Positions 1-11,660 of a stretch of DNA of 64,000 nt are shown here, in pieces. The notes beneath the pieces were generated by a model that saw only the letters and a list, made by a program, of their open reading frames with translations, did no database searches and was not told the DNA's origin. This DNA is from Rhynochetos jubatus (taxonomy: Eukaryota > Chordata > Aves > Eurypygiformes > Rhynochetidae). The number at the start of each line of letters is the position of its first letter. Position 1 is the first letter of the stretch. The position numbers and the translations under genes were made by a program. The DNA is taken from positions 38,658,700 through 38,722,699 of the forward strand of contig CM050648.1 in assembly GCA_027574665.1 (NCBI GenBank). Reading direction: 5' to 3'.

Positions 1-417
1 AAAATGAACTTGAAAGCCTCACAAAATGTACAATTTCACATTGCATTAATGTAAGTTTTTGAAGTTAATATAGCCATTCCTTTGCTATTAATGTTCCTGT
101 GTACTCAGTTGGCTTAAACTGTTCATCTCATAACGAACATATGCTGTCAGTAAAAGCAATAGCTGCTGCAGCATGCCTTAACTCCTTGTTTCCAAGACTC
201 GTGCCAAGTAGAAATGGCATCGACCGCAGTTAACACTGGTTCCATATTTTGGGACAAAAGGGGTTAAGAGATATCTGAAACAGAATGCTGTAAATTCCTC
301 GATGGCCTCGGCTGGCTTTGGAAACAGAGGGAGAATAGTGCACTGCCTAATTTTTCTTTCTCTTTTAAGTAAGAAATTGAAAAAAAAGAGACTATTACAG
401 CTCACATTGACATCAAG
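1..417. other. Noncoding, nothing recognised
   Basis: AT-rich unique-looking sequence. A 102-codon minus-strand frame spanning 178-486 has no recognisable domain and runs into an interspersed repeat, so it is not called as a gene. Confidence 0.6.
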
Positions 418-640
418 GAAATAATAATAATAATACTTTGCACTTATATGGCAGCTTTTATCCCAAGTTTTCAAAGGGTTTTTCAAACATTAATGGTATA
501 TCACTTTATTCTCTGTTGGCAAGGTGGTCACATGGTGGTGTGGGAGCTGAGGAGAAATAAGGCAATTTATAGGGTGGTGGGACACTAGTGCAGATTTTAG
601 GAAGCGATGCAACTTACTGACAACAGCTCTATGGCTAAAT
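418..640 (+). repeat. Ancient MIR/L3-type SINE-like repeat, degraded
   Basis: Starts with an AAT-type run (ataataataataat), then tttgcacttatatggc, a tcaaaggg..tttttcaaacattaat block, and a weak ctgaggagaaataaggcaa stretch. This order (AAT repeat, 'cacttatatagcgctttt', 'aaagcgctttacaaacattaat', 'gaaactgaggca') is that of an old amniote SINE-like repeat. The first 100 bases are convincing and the remainder is weak. The family name is from memory. Confidence 0.5.
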
Positions 641-1329
641 CATGTTTAAGGTAAAATAGTCTGTCTAATCTATCACTGCTGCGGTTTGCTGCAGTAGAAA
701 GGGATGAATTCTCCTCTTTAGCCCATTGATTCTACTGCAGATGCTACAGCGAAGGAAACTGCGTTTAGTCTGGTTTAGCGGTATCTCTTCCTCTATTTAC
801 TTTAGCAGATGCTGGTGTTTTTTTCTTCTTCCACAATACTTAAAAAATGCATGTAAAAATCAGTGGGATTTCTTCACTATGCCTGTGTTCACTGAAGGCA
901 ACGGTAGAAAAAAACCTGCAGAATGACTTGAATAATCGTCCTGGTTTTTTACATGTTCAGAGCTTCCAAAACATCCTGTGCTTGAGCTTACTCAAAGAGA
1001 GGAATTTTGGCAAGTCAGGGGAAATCTGTCCCTCTCTTTCCCTTCTTTTTTTTTTAATTGGAAAAAGTACTTTTTTTCTTGATATAGTGAATTGTCACAA
1101 GTTTGATATTTAGGAGAGGAAAGGAAAAAACCTGCTGATCTTTGTTACTGGAGGTAGCATGGATGTAGCCTGTTTTAAAATGCACCTGTGTCCAGTTTAT
1201 AAACAGCCAGTGCTCTGGAGGTCTCTCCTAAGTGACGTTATGGAGACAGGGAATATTACGTTATCCAAAGCTCACAGAAAACCTTGCCTTATCTGTAACT
1301 AATATAAATCATGAGAAGCTCTCATGAAA
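641..1329. other. Noncoding, nothing recognised
   Basis: AT-rich sequence with T-runs near 1045 and 1070. Short plus-strand frames at 726-1113 overlap in different phases and have low-complexity Phe/Leu-rich translations, so they look like chance. Confidence 0.6.
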
Positions 1330-1375
1330 TCTATGGAGCTACATCAATTTACATGGGCTGAAAATTGTGCTCAAC
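1330..1375. repeat. Ancient palindromic-repeat fragment (half copy)
   Basis: The order 'tatggagctacatcaattta..gggctgaaaattgtgc' resembles the half-unit of an old amniote repeat in which a 'caatggagttacaccagttta' motif is followed by a 'gaggatctggccc'-like end. It is degraded and only one arm is visible. Confidence 0.35.
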
Positions 1376-1993
1376 TGTTCACAGACAAACAAAGGCATGC
1401 GATTCCCCATTTGCCTCCACAAAGGCAGATGCTCTACCTCCTTACCTGCTCCATTTGCTTTAATGAGGTGTTCACAGCAAAGCGTAAATGGTACCATTTA
1501 GACGTCAACATTAAGCATGGCCATGTTTTAAGGGTAGCACTTAAGGAAATTAAATGCGTAATCTGAGCTAATGTGAATGGTGTACAACTGTTGTTAAATA
1601 AAGTTAAAATGGACAAAGTAAAATTCTCTCAAGTGGCTCTAACAAAGGCGTGTTGTAGGTTGTGTGAGTTATAGCATAATCTTAGTACGCTGGAAATTTA
1701 TCCATTCAGATTTTTAACAAGAAAAGAGACGATAAAGAAGTCTATATCTGTGCCATGGCATTAGCTGTTAGAACATTAGTATTTGACATGCAAAATGCTG
1801 GAGGCGTAGAAATACTGTATGTTATGGAAGTGTAAATTTCGGGAAGGGACTGCAGCTGTATTGCGTGTGCAAAGAGACAGGGAGGTATTCTGTTTTTTGC
1901 CTGTTTCATTCCCTCTGTCCTCACACATTACAAATATAAGTAGCAGAGACTTGATTTTAGATTTACCCCAGTGATGTATGCAGCATCCTTGAC
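1376..1993. other. Noncoding, nothing recognised
   Basis: Unique-looking AT-rich DNA. Frames of 60 to 80 codons occur on both strands at 1324-1616 in overlapping positions, which argues against coding. Confidence 0.6.
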
Positions 1994-2046
1994 CGCAGTG
2001 GAATTACAGCAGATTTACTTCTGTGTGAAACCAGAATTGGGACCAG
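1994..2046. repeat. Ancient palindromic-repeat fragment (half copy)
   Basis: Carries 'cagtggaattacagcagattta' in two overlapping parts, followed by 'gtgtgaaaccagaattggga'. It matches the same half-unit as 1330-1375 and 24299-24366: a 'ggagttacaccag' core, then a 'gagaatcaggccc'-type end. Confidence 0.45.
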
Positions 2047-5000
2047 TTAATTTAGCTTAGCGTGCTGATATGAAATGCAAAGTAAAAACGTCGTCGTTTG
2101 TATTTCTTCTTGTACCGAAAAACCGCTGGAGGCCTTGTAGGGATGGAAATGTCAGTAGTAACAACATAGCATTGCCTATGTATCTATCTCTCTTATTTTT
2201 TATATATTTGTTTTAAAAGTGTTTTTTGAAACCGATAAGGTTCCTTTGGTTACTGGCTAACCATGTTTATGAGGTTCAACTTCTGATTTTTTGTGTGTAC
2301 GTATATTAACCTGAGGACAATGTTAGAGCCTTTGCTAGACTCAACAAAGCCCTGTATTCATGGGGAAAACATTACGGAGATAAAAAAAAAATATCTGATT
2401 TAAAATCATTTTCAGACCTTTCTACTACCCTTAGGTTAAAAAAAAAAGAGAAAAAGCAATGAATAAATTAGTAGCCACATCTTCGTTCCAACAACCTAAT
2501 TTCAATAGTATCGTAATAAAAGGACAAAGGTCATAGATTAAAGTATTGTAATGGAAATGCAAAATCTATATCTGCTCATAGGTATAGGGCTGTATTTTTA
2601 AAGAAATTACTACTTGTAATGATTATAATTTAAGCCTAGTGTCACTAATAAGAAAATAGTTCTTTTTCATTCTTATTCAAGAACCAATATTTACAAGTGT
2701 GTGTGTATATGTTAAATAAACAGCTAACAACTGCACTGAGAATATGTGCATGGAGCTCTGGGTCAGATGTAGTACTGTTTGTCTAATACTTTTATCAAGA
2801 CACCTGTTACAATTCAATTTTTTTTCTCTTTCTCTTAGTAGGGGGCAAGTAATAGACTCGGGATGTGGCTAGAACAGGAAAATAAGAATATTGTTTTCTT
2901 GGTTCTGCGAATATGTTTAAGTGTGTCAAATTTATTATTTATAAAATGTCAAAAGTATCCACAATGCTTTGCCTAAAATTACAGAGAATAATGCAGCTCA
3001 TGCCTACCAAAGACTGGCACCCAGAGTCCTCCATCCTAAATAAACAATCCTGTTATACATGGTGAGAGACCCCAAAGTCGCTTCTGCATGGGTGAGGGCA
3101 GAAACTTAATCTCTCCCTCCACAGAGAGCAGATGGAATAATTTTCTCTAACTTGAATATGAGCAATTCTCTTCCTTATGTGTACTGTCCCTCCAAGTCAG
3201 AGGCAAAAATGCATGGAGGAGGCTGTCGGGAATACCAGATGTATTAAACTTTTGTCTGCATATTTTTCGTGTGGTTATTTAAAGGGAGATAAATAATAAT
3301 GGCTTCCCACAGCATCCTGAATCTCTCATTTCCTCTTCCCTCCTCTTAAAATTGTTTCACATAAGGTTGAGGATCCATGCAAAAATAACTGACATTCCCT
3401 TCACCTAATGTGACAGTGCATAACATGGAAACAAAAATTTGGTTAACTTCTGTCATCTCCTAACAAAATACTTCAACAAGCAGTCCGCGGTGCCAAGGCA
3501 GTGCTGTAGGACTCTCTCTCGCCAGGGCAGAACATCCATGAAGAAGCACCTGAAGGACGCCTGAGCTTTGCATTCAGGGGTTCTGCTCTGTACTGTGTGT
3601 CAGGTGATGGACCTGGGAGACATGGAACAGGCTTTGGTGGGAGAACTCATCTTCACCTGGGAATGCAAATGCTTGCAATCCTGCTCTCTTGACTGTCATG
3701 TATCCTGCTGCCAGGTGGAGGACAGTGAAGAGCAGTGTTGTGCCTTTCAGGTTGTCCTCATGTACAGGAGCGGAGCCCCGACTCCTGCAGTGTTGTGATG
3801 TCTTGTGGTTGCTCCAGGTTCTCTGACCCCAGTCTCCCTCACTGAGGTAATGAATTTGAGAGCAGAGACGTATAAACTGTGGTGTTTGTGCACCATTAGT
3901 GACACACAGGCTGCTTCAAAGCCATAGGTCTCTACTGCCTGTAGACACAATTGGTCCTCCTGAGTATGCACAGGACATAGCTCAGCTTGGGAATGCCTGA
4001 TTTGGCACAAAGCAGAGAGGCACAACACCTGAAGGTCTTCCTTGCACTCTCAAGCCCCCTCTGTCACACACAGGATTGATCCCTTACTCTGAAGTGCTGA
4101 TTTTGCAGAGCAGCTCCTCATTTGGTCAGAGAGGAAAGGTGGGAAGAGCCCCTCCAGGTTCCTGCTCCTGGAGGCCAAGTTATGGAGGAACAGCATGGAG
4201 CAAGGAGCAGGGGATGAGAGGGAGAAAGGGGTTGTTTCTCCTCCTGGCTACAGCATGGTTTTGCCTGTGCAGAACCGCCCAGACGGTGACTGGAAAGGAG
4301 TCCTGACTTAGAGATTAAAGGTGGAAACCATAAATCAGGCTTACACAACCTTTTCCTGGGAACGAGCCATTTCAGAGTAAGAGGCTGTTGTAAACGGATG
4401 CGTGTCCGTGGCGGGGTGCAGTGCCCAGATGAGGCATACACTGCGCTGATGTTCAGGCCATGTTCAGTTTAGCCTCTGTCTTTACTGGCCTCTCACAAGC
4501 CAATCAAGCTACTTTATGAGCCACAGCTATAATTTGGCCTCCTCTGCCCTCCTAAATGTACCTTGGGATAAATATGTTCTGGAGATCATAGAAAGTCACG
4601 AATGTGTGTGGTAACGGCTGGATCTGTCTTTCTTGTCTTCATGCATTTCATGATTTTCAAAGCTAAACAGATTTGGGTCTCATTAATGCTTGAATGAATA
4701 AAAAAATGGATATTGCTCATTGCACAAGCTGCCATGGACAATTTTCTACAATGTATCAGTATGTATATCTTTGTAAACTTTAGAGAATAGTGTTTTGTAT
4801 AGTGATATTTAGTTAAAAAATATATACAACTGCTCAGACTCCCTCACACAGAGGGCCTGGTCCTTCAGACAAAACTATTACAGAGGTGTTTCCAAAGAGC
4901 TAGCATTTCTTGTGGGTTTACATAAGGGGAAGGGAGATGTTTTGGCATTTCAGTTCACAAATAGGGTTCACACTGCATGAGTTAAAACTCCTTCAGAGCA

Positions 5001-5094
5001 AGAGGAATGTGTTGTGCTCGTTACCACTCCTTCCCGCAACGGAACCTCACGTACAGGAGGATTTTTCACGTCAGTGCTGAAGACACAAATCTGA
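2047..5094. other. Noncoding stretch
   Basis: AT-rich to about 3450, with A-runs near 2380 and 2440. From about 3480 to 4450 the base composition rises toward G+C, and frames of 76 to 107 codons occur on both strands (for example 4118-4441 minus and 4076-4306 plus). These oppose each other and show no domain. The GC-richer part could be an unrecognised old repeat. No RNA gene was seen. Confidence 0.55.
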
Positions 5095-5124
5095 GTGTGT
5101 GCGCATGTGCATGCGTGCACGTGT
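5095..5124. other. 30-bp alternating purine-pyrimidine run
   Basis: Every step from 5095 to 5124 alternates purine and pyrimidine (GTGTGTGCGC, then ATGTGCATGC, then GTGCACGTGT), including several GC/CG steps. Runs of this kind can adopt left-handed Z-DNA under supercoiling. The alternation is seen directly; any function is inference. Confidence 0.8.
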
Positions 5125-6382
5125 TCTAAAGAGAAGCTGGATTTTCCCATGGAAACTCCTGTAATAAACCAGCACTCTGTGCTACGCCCTGCTTGGCCTT
5201 ACCTTTCTGTGCAATCCCAGAATTCAGAGACGGAAAACAAATTGCACATCATTTTTGGTGTGTTTCTCTCTCGGTGTTGTTCTGTTCTTTGCACTGTACT
5301 GCTCAGGATTTCCAATTTGTTTTTAAATAGCTTGTGGATATGGCTTCTCCCTCTTCCCTTGGGATACTATTCCACAATCTAATGGTTCTCAAAATTAGAA
5401 TTTTTCCTCCATCCCAGGTGTAAGACTTTGTTTATAAAGCACTGAATTCATACAGTAATGTGCATGGTGCAGATGTTTCACATGGGGACATTTAAATGAA
5501 GTGTTTCTATTGAAAAATGGGGATAAAACCAAAAAACCTTATTAAGTGAATTTACAATAAATGATGTGTAAACATGCTTTTATTTTGCAATTTCACTACA
5601 AAATTAGCAACACATACAACTGTAATATCATATTGCCGTATAAAAATTAATTATCAAGAATTGTATTTTTCCAAAGCTTAGGATCACAGCAAATTAATTA
5701 AAATTCTTCATACAAAAGAAGGAATTTCATAATAAGTTTTTACAAAATATATGTATAGGACATTTCAACCTTTTAAAATTTGTGACTATAACATGGGCTT
5801 TTTTTCTTTTTCTTTTTTGAATTTTTAATAAGGCGGCAATTGAGATCTATCAAGTCCATAACATATATCACTGTTTTTATTCAAGAATTCTTGTGAAAAT
5901 AAAGCACTTCCTTTATTCACAAAAATCATAATTGCAACATACATAAAACCTGTCAAAGCTCCAATTTCCAATATTCTAATGAATATCAAAAGAGTCCAGC
6001 ATTTCTGACTTTGACAAATTGCAAATGAGGTTTTATTCATTAAGAGGGCTGCTAATGTTTATTTAAATGCAATTTACTGTTGCATTATTGATTAGCTACT
6101 GCAAAATTATCTTACAAGGAGCACGTGTAGCAAGAAGATTTCAGGTTGAGAAAGGATTTATCTAGGGAAGGCCTGTAGGCTTGATTTAGGCCCCAGGACA
6201 TGAGAGTTTTAATTTATCTGGAAAGAAAGGGCTGGTGGAAGGTTTGCTTTGTTTGCATTTAGACAGCAGATGAAAGGGGTTTTGATGTTGAGCTGGGAGA
6301 AAATGGCTGCCACTCTTGTTATTCACAGAGAGAATTGAGCAAAAGAAAAAAATCTATTATAGGGGGCAAGATAAAAAAGTCT
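5125..6382. other. AT-rich noncoding stretch
   Basis: Very AT-rich, especially 5500-6120, with no recognisable repeat consensus. Frames at 5825-6040 (minus) and 5095-5382 (plus) have hydrophobic low-complexity translations and no domain. Confidence 0.55.
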
Positions 6383-6396
6383 CCCCCCCCCCCCCC
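6383..6396 (+). repeat. Homopolymer C14
   Basis: Fourteen consecutive C residues in an otherwise A/T-rich context. This is likely length-polymorphic and prone to sequencing error. Confidence 0.9.
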
Positions 6397-9300
6397 ATCA
6401 TTTTCAGCATCAGGCTATATGTGGCTTGTTATTCTCCAAAGAAGAAATAATAAAGAAATTGTTGCTTGTTATCTAAAATCTCCTTTTAAAAATCCATATT
6501 GCATTTATATTACTGAGCCCTCACTACTTCTTTTGGTGCCACAAAACTCAAGCGAGGTTGCTGTATCTGACCTGAGACCACAAATTAATTCTGGGCCTAT
6601 ATATATTAATGAAACCTGAATGTATAATATTTTCAGTGTTTCCCACCATAAACAGACACATTCTGGCAATGTCTCATGGAACTAATTGCTAACAGCTTGA
6701 AGTGCCGGAGAGTGATACAGAGCCTCTTTGGCTTCCACCTTAAGGAGAGAGGCATCTGCAGTACTTACTTGTTTTAGCATTGGTTTTGTCGACAAGAATC
6801 AATTAGTCATGTAAACCACGAGCGTGAATCCTCTCCTTCCTGAGGGGTACTGCTGCAAGATTAAATAGGACTCAGGTAAATGCATAGCAGTGATAGAGAT
6901 TTAAGACATTAAGGGAAGTCACCCCGTGAATCTAACGAACAGAAGCCTGTGATTATAAACAATGTCACCAGATCAGGTGGAATCCTGTGAGTGGGTGGCT
7001 TCTAGTCCTGTAATAAATTATTTTAAACTCCCATCTTTGAGAAAATGTGTTCAACAGAGAAACGTGCTGCTTCAAAAGGCATAGTTCAAGTACACAGTAT
7101 CAGGACCTGAATGTCCTTTTCTGGACTCATTACAACCTGACAGCACTTTTCATTTCAAATGACAATCAGGAAAACTTGGAAAGCTCTCAGCCAATTGCAA
7201 GGAGGAAGAATGATCCTACTGAAATTAAATCTGAAACTCAAATATTACACCAAGACCTTTCAACTTGCTCATTATTCCATTAAACCAACTGTAAAGGCAC
7301 CATTCTTCATCCGAAATGAGTTTAGAAAAACTTTCATTGTGTGACTTGGTCCACAAATGAGGGTGACAGGAGCAGAATGATATTTTCCTTCGGGGTTTAT
7401 ACCTTTAGTGACTCTGATGATGATGACTAAGTATCAGTTCTGACAAGCTGAAGGTTAATTACTTACTCTGTGTTTCAGGTCTGTCAGGGTGGAATATCAG
7501 CATCGATTCATTTACCAAAAGTCAGAAGTATTTGGTATTTACTTTGGGCTTAGAGACCTGTTGTTCTAAAGACCCATTGTCTGTCTTCTGCTGGCCTGCA
7601 AATCTTTCTCTGCTTCCCATTTCTGCCTCATTTAAATTTCCCTCCTTTCCTTAACTTTCAAGTAGTCTCTTGGTATTTTTCCTCTTTACCTTTGGTTCTT
7701 GGCAAACAGTAAAATACTTCACACCACATCAGTGAAGACCATGAGCAATTAGAAGGTTGAGATAGAAAGCAAAGTAGATGGCGTAATTTTTAGATGCATG
7801 AATGCATGCATGGTGTTCTATTAGAAAATACAGAAAACCTTAAATCACACTGTTAATGAGAAAAATCTTCTTAAAAATCAGTTAGGTGACAGAAGTCTTT
7901 CCTTGTGAACGTGACATATTTGGATTATTAACTTCATATGGTGAGGAAAACAGATTAAATGATGCTGCTGTTGCAAAAAGGAAAGTCTGAAATGTTGCAA
8001 GTGAAGCATCGCTTAGTAAACTAGGTCCGGCCTTCTTGGGCTTTTCTAATTTTTACATATTTTGCAGACTGCAAGTAAATTGGAAACAAAAAAGTTATGG
8101 GAAAAGGTTTCTACTTACATCACATACTTTACAGACCTCTGGAGTCTTCCTTAGCAACACAGCTCACGCCTTCTTTCTGACCCTGTCTTTCATGTGTCCC
8201 CAGATCCCTCTGTCTCCTCTCTTTTGTCAACATTTAGGTTCCCTCTCACTCTTTGGTGGTTCTTCTTTCTAGTCTTCTCAGAGATCCTGTCCCACCCTGA
8301 GACCTATGTTTAATCTGACTTTACTTGGGTGCAGTTAATTAAGCCTGGTTTTCATCTGGGTCCCGTTTCAAACAGAGATCAGAATTCCGCTACCATCGTA
8401 TGATTAGAGCCACTTAAATATAGACGCATTGTCCCATTTTTTTCTTGTAGTCTCTAGTATCCTGTCCTTGTATGTTTACTCAGACTATATATTGAGCTGT
8501 TCTTTTGTTTCCAGAAAAAAAATTCCTTTGCATACATTATCTATCCATAAACCCCCTTTTTTGCTGCGTAGAAGCCTACAGCTACAGTTGGAGTCAAGTT
8601 ATGCTGAGATCCCTGATCAAAACATGCATACTTCAATAGAAACATCACTCATTGGGAATTTGCTGTGATGTTGTCTGCGACAAACATTTAGGGACTTTTT
8701 TGTTTTCTGTATGTCTGACTTTATTTTAGAATCAAATTTCCCGTTAGTTACTTGTACATTTAATCCATTAATAATAATACTGAAAACTGCCTTCTATCCA
8801 ACTACTAGTTCATAAAAATTTTTATTCTTTTCTTTGACATTCTCAGTACCCCCAACCTTTAACAGGAATGTTCTATTGCTTTAAAAAGTTGATGATTATC
8901 CCAGTCCAGGGCTTGAAAACAAATCTCGTTTCTTAACTTTTTTTCCCCTAACATCTTTGTTCCAAAGACAAAGGAGAACTTCTCTAATGTCATCTTCTGA
9001 GCCAAAAGGAGTGTCAAACAAAACAACATTCTGTATAAAATCAAGAAGCAGCTTGACATCTATATAAGACCTTGGGGAAAATTGCTACTTGTATATGTTG
9101 AGTCTCAGTGCTTTGTTCTACTTTGAGTAATTTACCTTGAGGATTTGACATAATACGCATAGAAAAAACTAGGTAGAAGGAATATAAACAGAAGGACTCT
9201 ACAATACAAGGGTACAGAAGTGTAGGAAAAATAGTTGTACTGGTGGAGCATTGATCCTGTGCATAAAGGACAGCTCAGAGTCAGATCAGATAAATAAGCC

Positions 9301-10328
9301 AACTACTATCACCATCTAATGCAGGATTCCTATTCTAGGCCTACAGAGGAATAGTATAGCATTAAGACTATACTATCAAATGACTCTTCTGGATTTACTC
9401 TTAGGTGTGAAGGGGACCAGAGAGGATCTGAGGGTAGAGGCAAAACCTCTGGTACTGTTTATTTTCAAAAAGAGGGATTATGTAGAAATGAAGATGTTTA
9501 TGAAAAAGAATTTTAAGAGGGAGTCAAATGGCAAAACACTGGAAAAATGCATTTGAAGAGGACAGACATAGTTTAAAGATACTGTCACATGTTCAGCAAA
9601 TATATGCTAGCCATCACAACAGAATTTGGAAAGACAAGTTTCTTCCTCTGCCAGATTGGCGTGTTTTAAGCAGTAGGAAATTAGCAGTGAGATGAAGGAC
9701 ATTATTAAATACAAGAATTCCGATTTCCAAACTAGAGTTCTGTTCAAGTGAGGAAAATATAAAAACAAAAAAAGGAGAAGAAAGATAAAAGCTTTGGCAA
9801 GTAGGTGTTAAACACAATAAGGCAAGCCAGAAAGTGTTCTGAAGAGCAGGTTGTTAAAGGCGTAAGAACTAAAAATGAATTCTCTTCAAACACATCAGAG
9901 ACAGGACTTGTGAGATAGTCTGTAGGGCCAATAGATGATGGATATAGTAAAGGAAGGCTCAAAGGAAATAAAGCCATGTAGAGAAGCAAAATGAATTCTG
10001 TGCTGCTTTGTTCACTGAGAAGGGGGAAGGTAGGAAAGGTATACAGAAAACTTTGTTTACAGGAGAAATACCGGGAAAGAAGAGGTAACGACTTTTAAAG
10101 AAGAGTTCTCTCTCTCACATCTGTTCTGGTTTCTCAAAGGAGTCGCTTGATTTGCAGGCAAAACTGATCTGATGAAAACAGTCTGCAGCGAAGTCTCCAA
10201 GTACTTCATCAAAGGCTCCAAAAAAATCCTAACCTATCATGTTCTAATGGCCAGATAATCATACATGAAAGTCCAAAGGTAGACATCTACCTCTGTAATG
10301 AGACACCTGATTAAATGATTTCCTCTTC
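6397..10328. other. Noncoding stretch
   Basis: AT-rich with no recognised repeat or RNA gene. Short frames (61 to 81 codons) are scattered on both strands; the pair at 9614-9989 (minus) overlaps in different phases. A small ATGC-palindromic cluster (gatgcatgaatgcatgcatg) lies near 7793. Confidence 0.6.
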
Positions 10329-10350
10329 TATTTATTTATTTATTTATTTT
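10329..10350 (+). repeat. (TATT)n microsatellite
   Basis: Five perfect TATT units followed by TT. Confidence 0.9.
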
Positions 10351-11570
10351 TAATGTTATTGGTGCATCTTTTGCAGCTCATTTCATTGTGAGGAGAACGT
10401 GGATTTGGCTCTGTAGAAAGTATGACTGGTTTTATTGAGGAGTCCAGCATTAGGTATATAAGGTTTGCCTCCTGCTGTCCTTTCAGGTTGACAGTCTGAC
10501 ACATCTAACTATAACCAGCTTCACTATTAGCACAGAATAAAATACCCCTTTTGCCATATATGCGTGGAGGTGGGGAATAAAACACTTAGTTCTATCTTTA
10601 CACTTCACTCAATTTGACATGAAGAAGAGTAGATTACCACTGCATTTTAATATCATTTATCAGCATTCACATGTTAATTGTAATGGAGCTCTGTGTGAGA
10701 AATCCCAATCCCAGCTTCGTTGTAGTAGCCACTCTATAAAAACTCATAGTAAAGACACAAACACTGTAGATGTAGAAAAAATAGACAGATAAATTCATGA
10801 CATGTAGGTACAATGACTGGATGAAATAATCATGAGATTTAAGAAAATAATAGTTTTTCCTGTTATTAACAATAGCAGTACTGTTACAGTAGGAACAATG
10901 ACGACATTAACAAATCCTGTCTGGCTTGGCAAAATCCAGTGTGCCACACTCCCCCATGACCCACACCTCAGGTATCCTTCCATAATACTGCTGTTATTGA
11001 GAAGGTTTTACTATCCTGGCACAAAAGAAGGCAAATTTCATTCTACAATCTGATTTTTCAGTTTCATTTTCCACTTTCTGCCTGAAAAATACAAGTCTCT
11101 ACCACAATAACACATTAGCCCCCGAAGACTCTAGATTGCCCTGAAAGCTCTCTCATTTGATACTGTTGCTGTCATTTTGGAAATAGTTTTAAAAGAAAAC
11201 AACATTTGAAGTTATGCCTGTTTATTAATAGATTCTAAATACTCCAGAGTCTATATATTTTCAAGTTTTATAAAAAGCTTTCCTCTAAAGCCATTCACAC
11301 AACCAGTTATTTGGGCTGAAAAGCACTCTACATGAAAACATTGGCTTTAATGTCAAGGCCAGGAATAGCAGAGCTTTGCTAGGCTCTCTGTTTCAAATTC
11401 TGGTGTAAGTTTGGTGACTTCATTGAAATTATACTGGGAATCACTCCAGACTCTCCCAGGCAGCAAGTACTCTATAAATTTAATGCTACATCAAACCAAA
11501 TTCTGTGTCAGAGATAGCATCATCTCAGCAAGCCCATCTTTTTTATAGCGTCTTTTTTGCATTTACACAG
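10351..11570. other. Noncoding, nothing recognised
   Basis: AT-rich DNA. The only frames (62 and 73 codons, 10795-11053) lie on opposite strands over the same bases and show no domain. Confidence 0.6.
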
Positions 11571-11660
11571 ATTCACACAGAGTGTCAGGGGTTGGAAGAG
11601 ACCTCTAGAGATCATCTGGTCCAACCCCCCTGACACAGCAGGATCACCTAGAGCAGATCA
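11571..11660 (-). mobile_element. CR1 LINE 3'-end fragment
   Basis: On the plus strand it contains ggttggaagagacctctaga, gatcatctggtccaaccccc and ggatcacctagagcagatca, the reverse complement of the classic avian CR1 3' untranslated end. The 3' terminus is at the low-coordinate side and lacks a clean ATTCTATG-type tail. The copy is 5'-truncated to under 100 bp, as is normal for CR1. Flanking sequence is unrelated. Confidence 0.85.
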
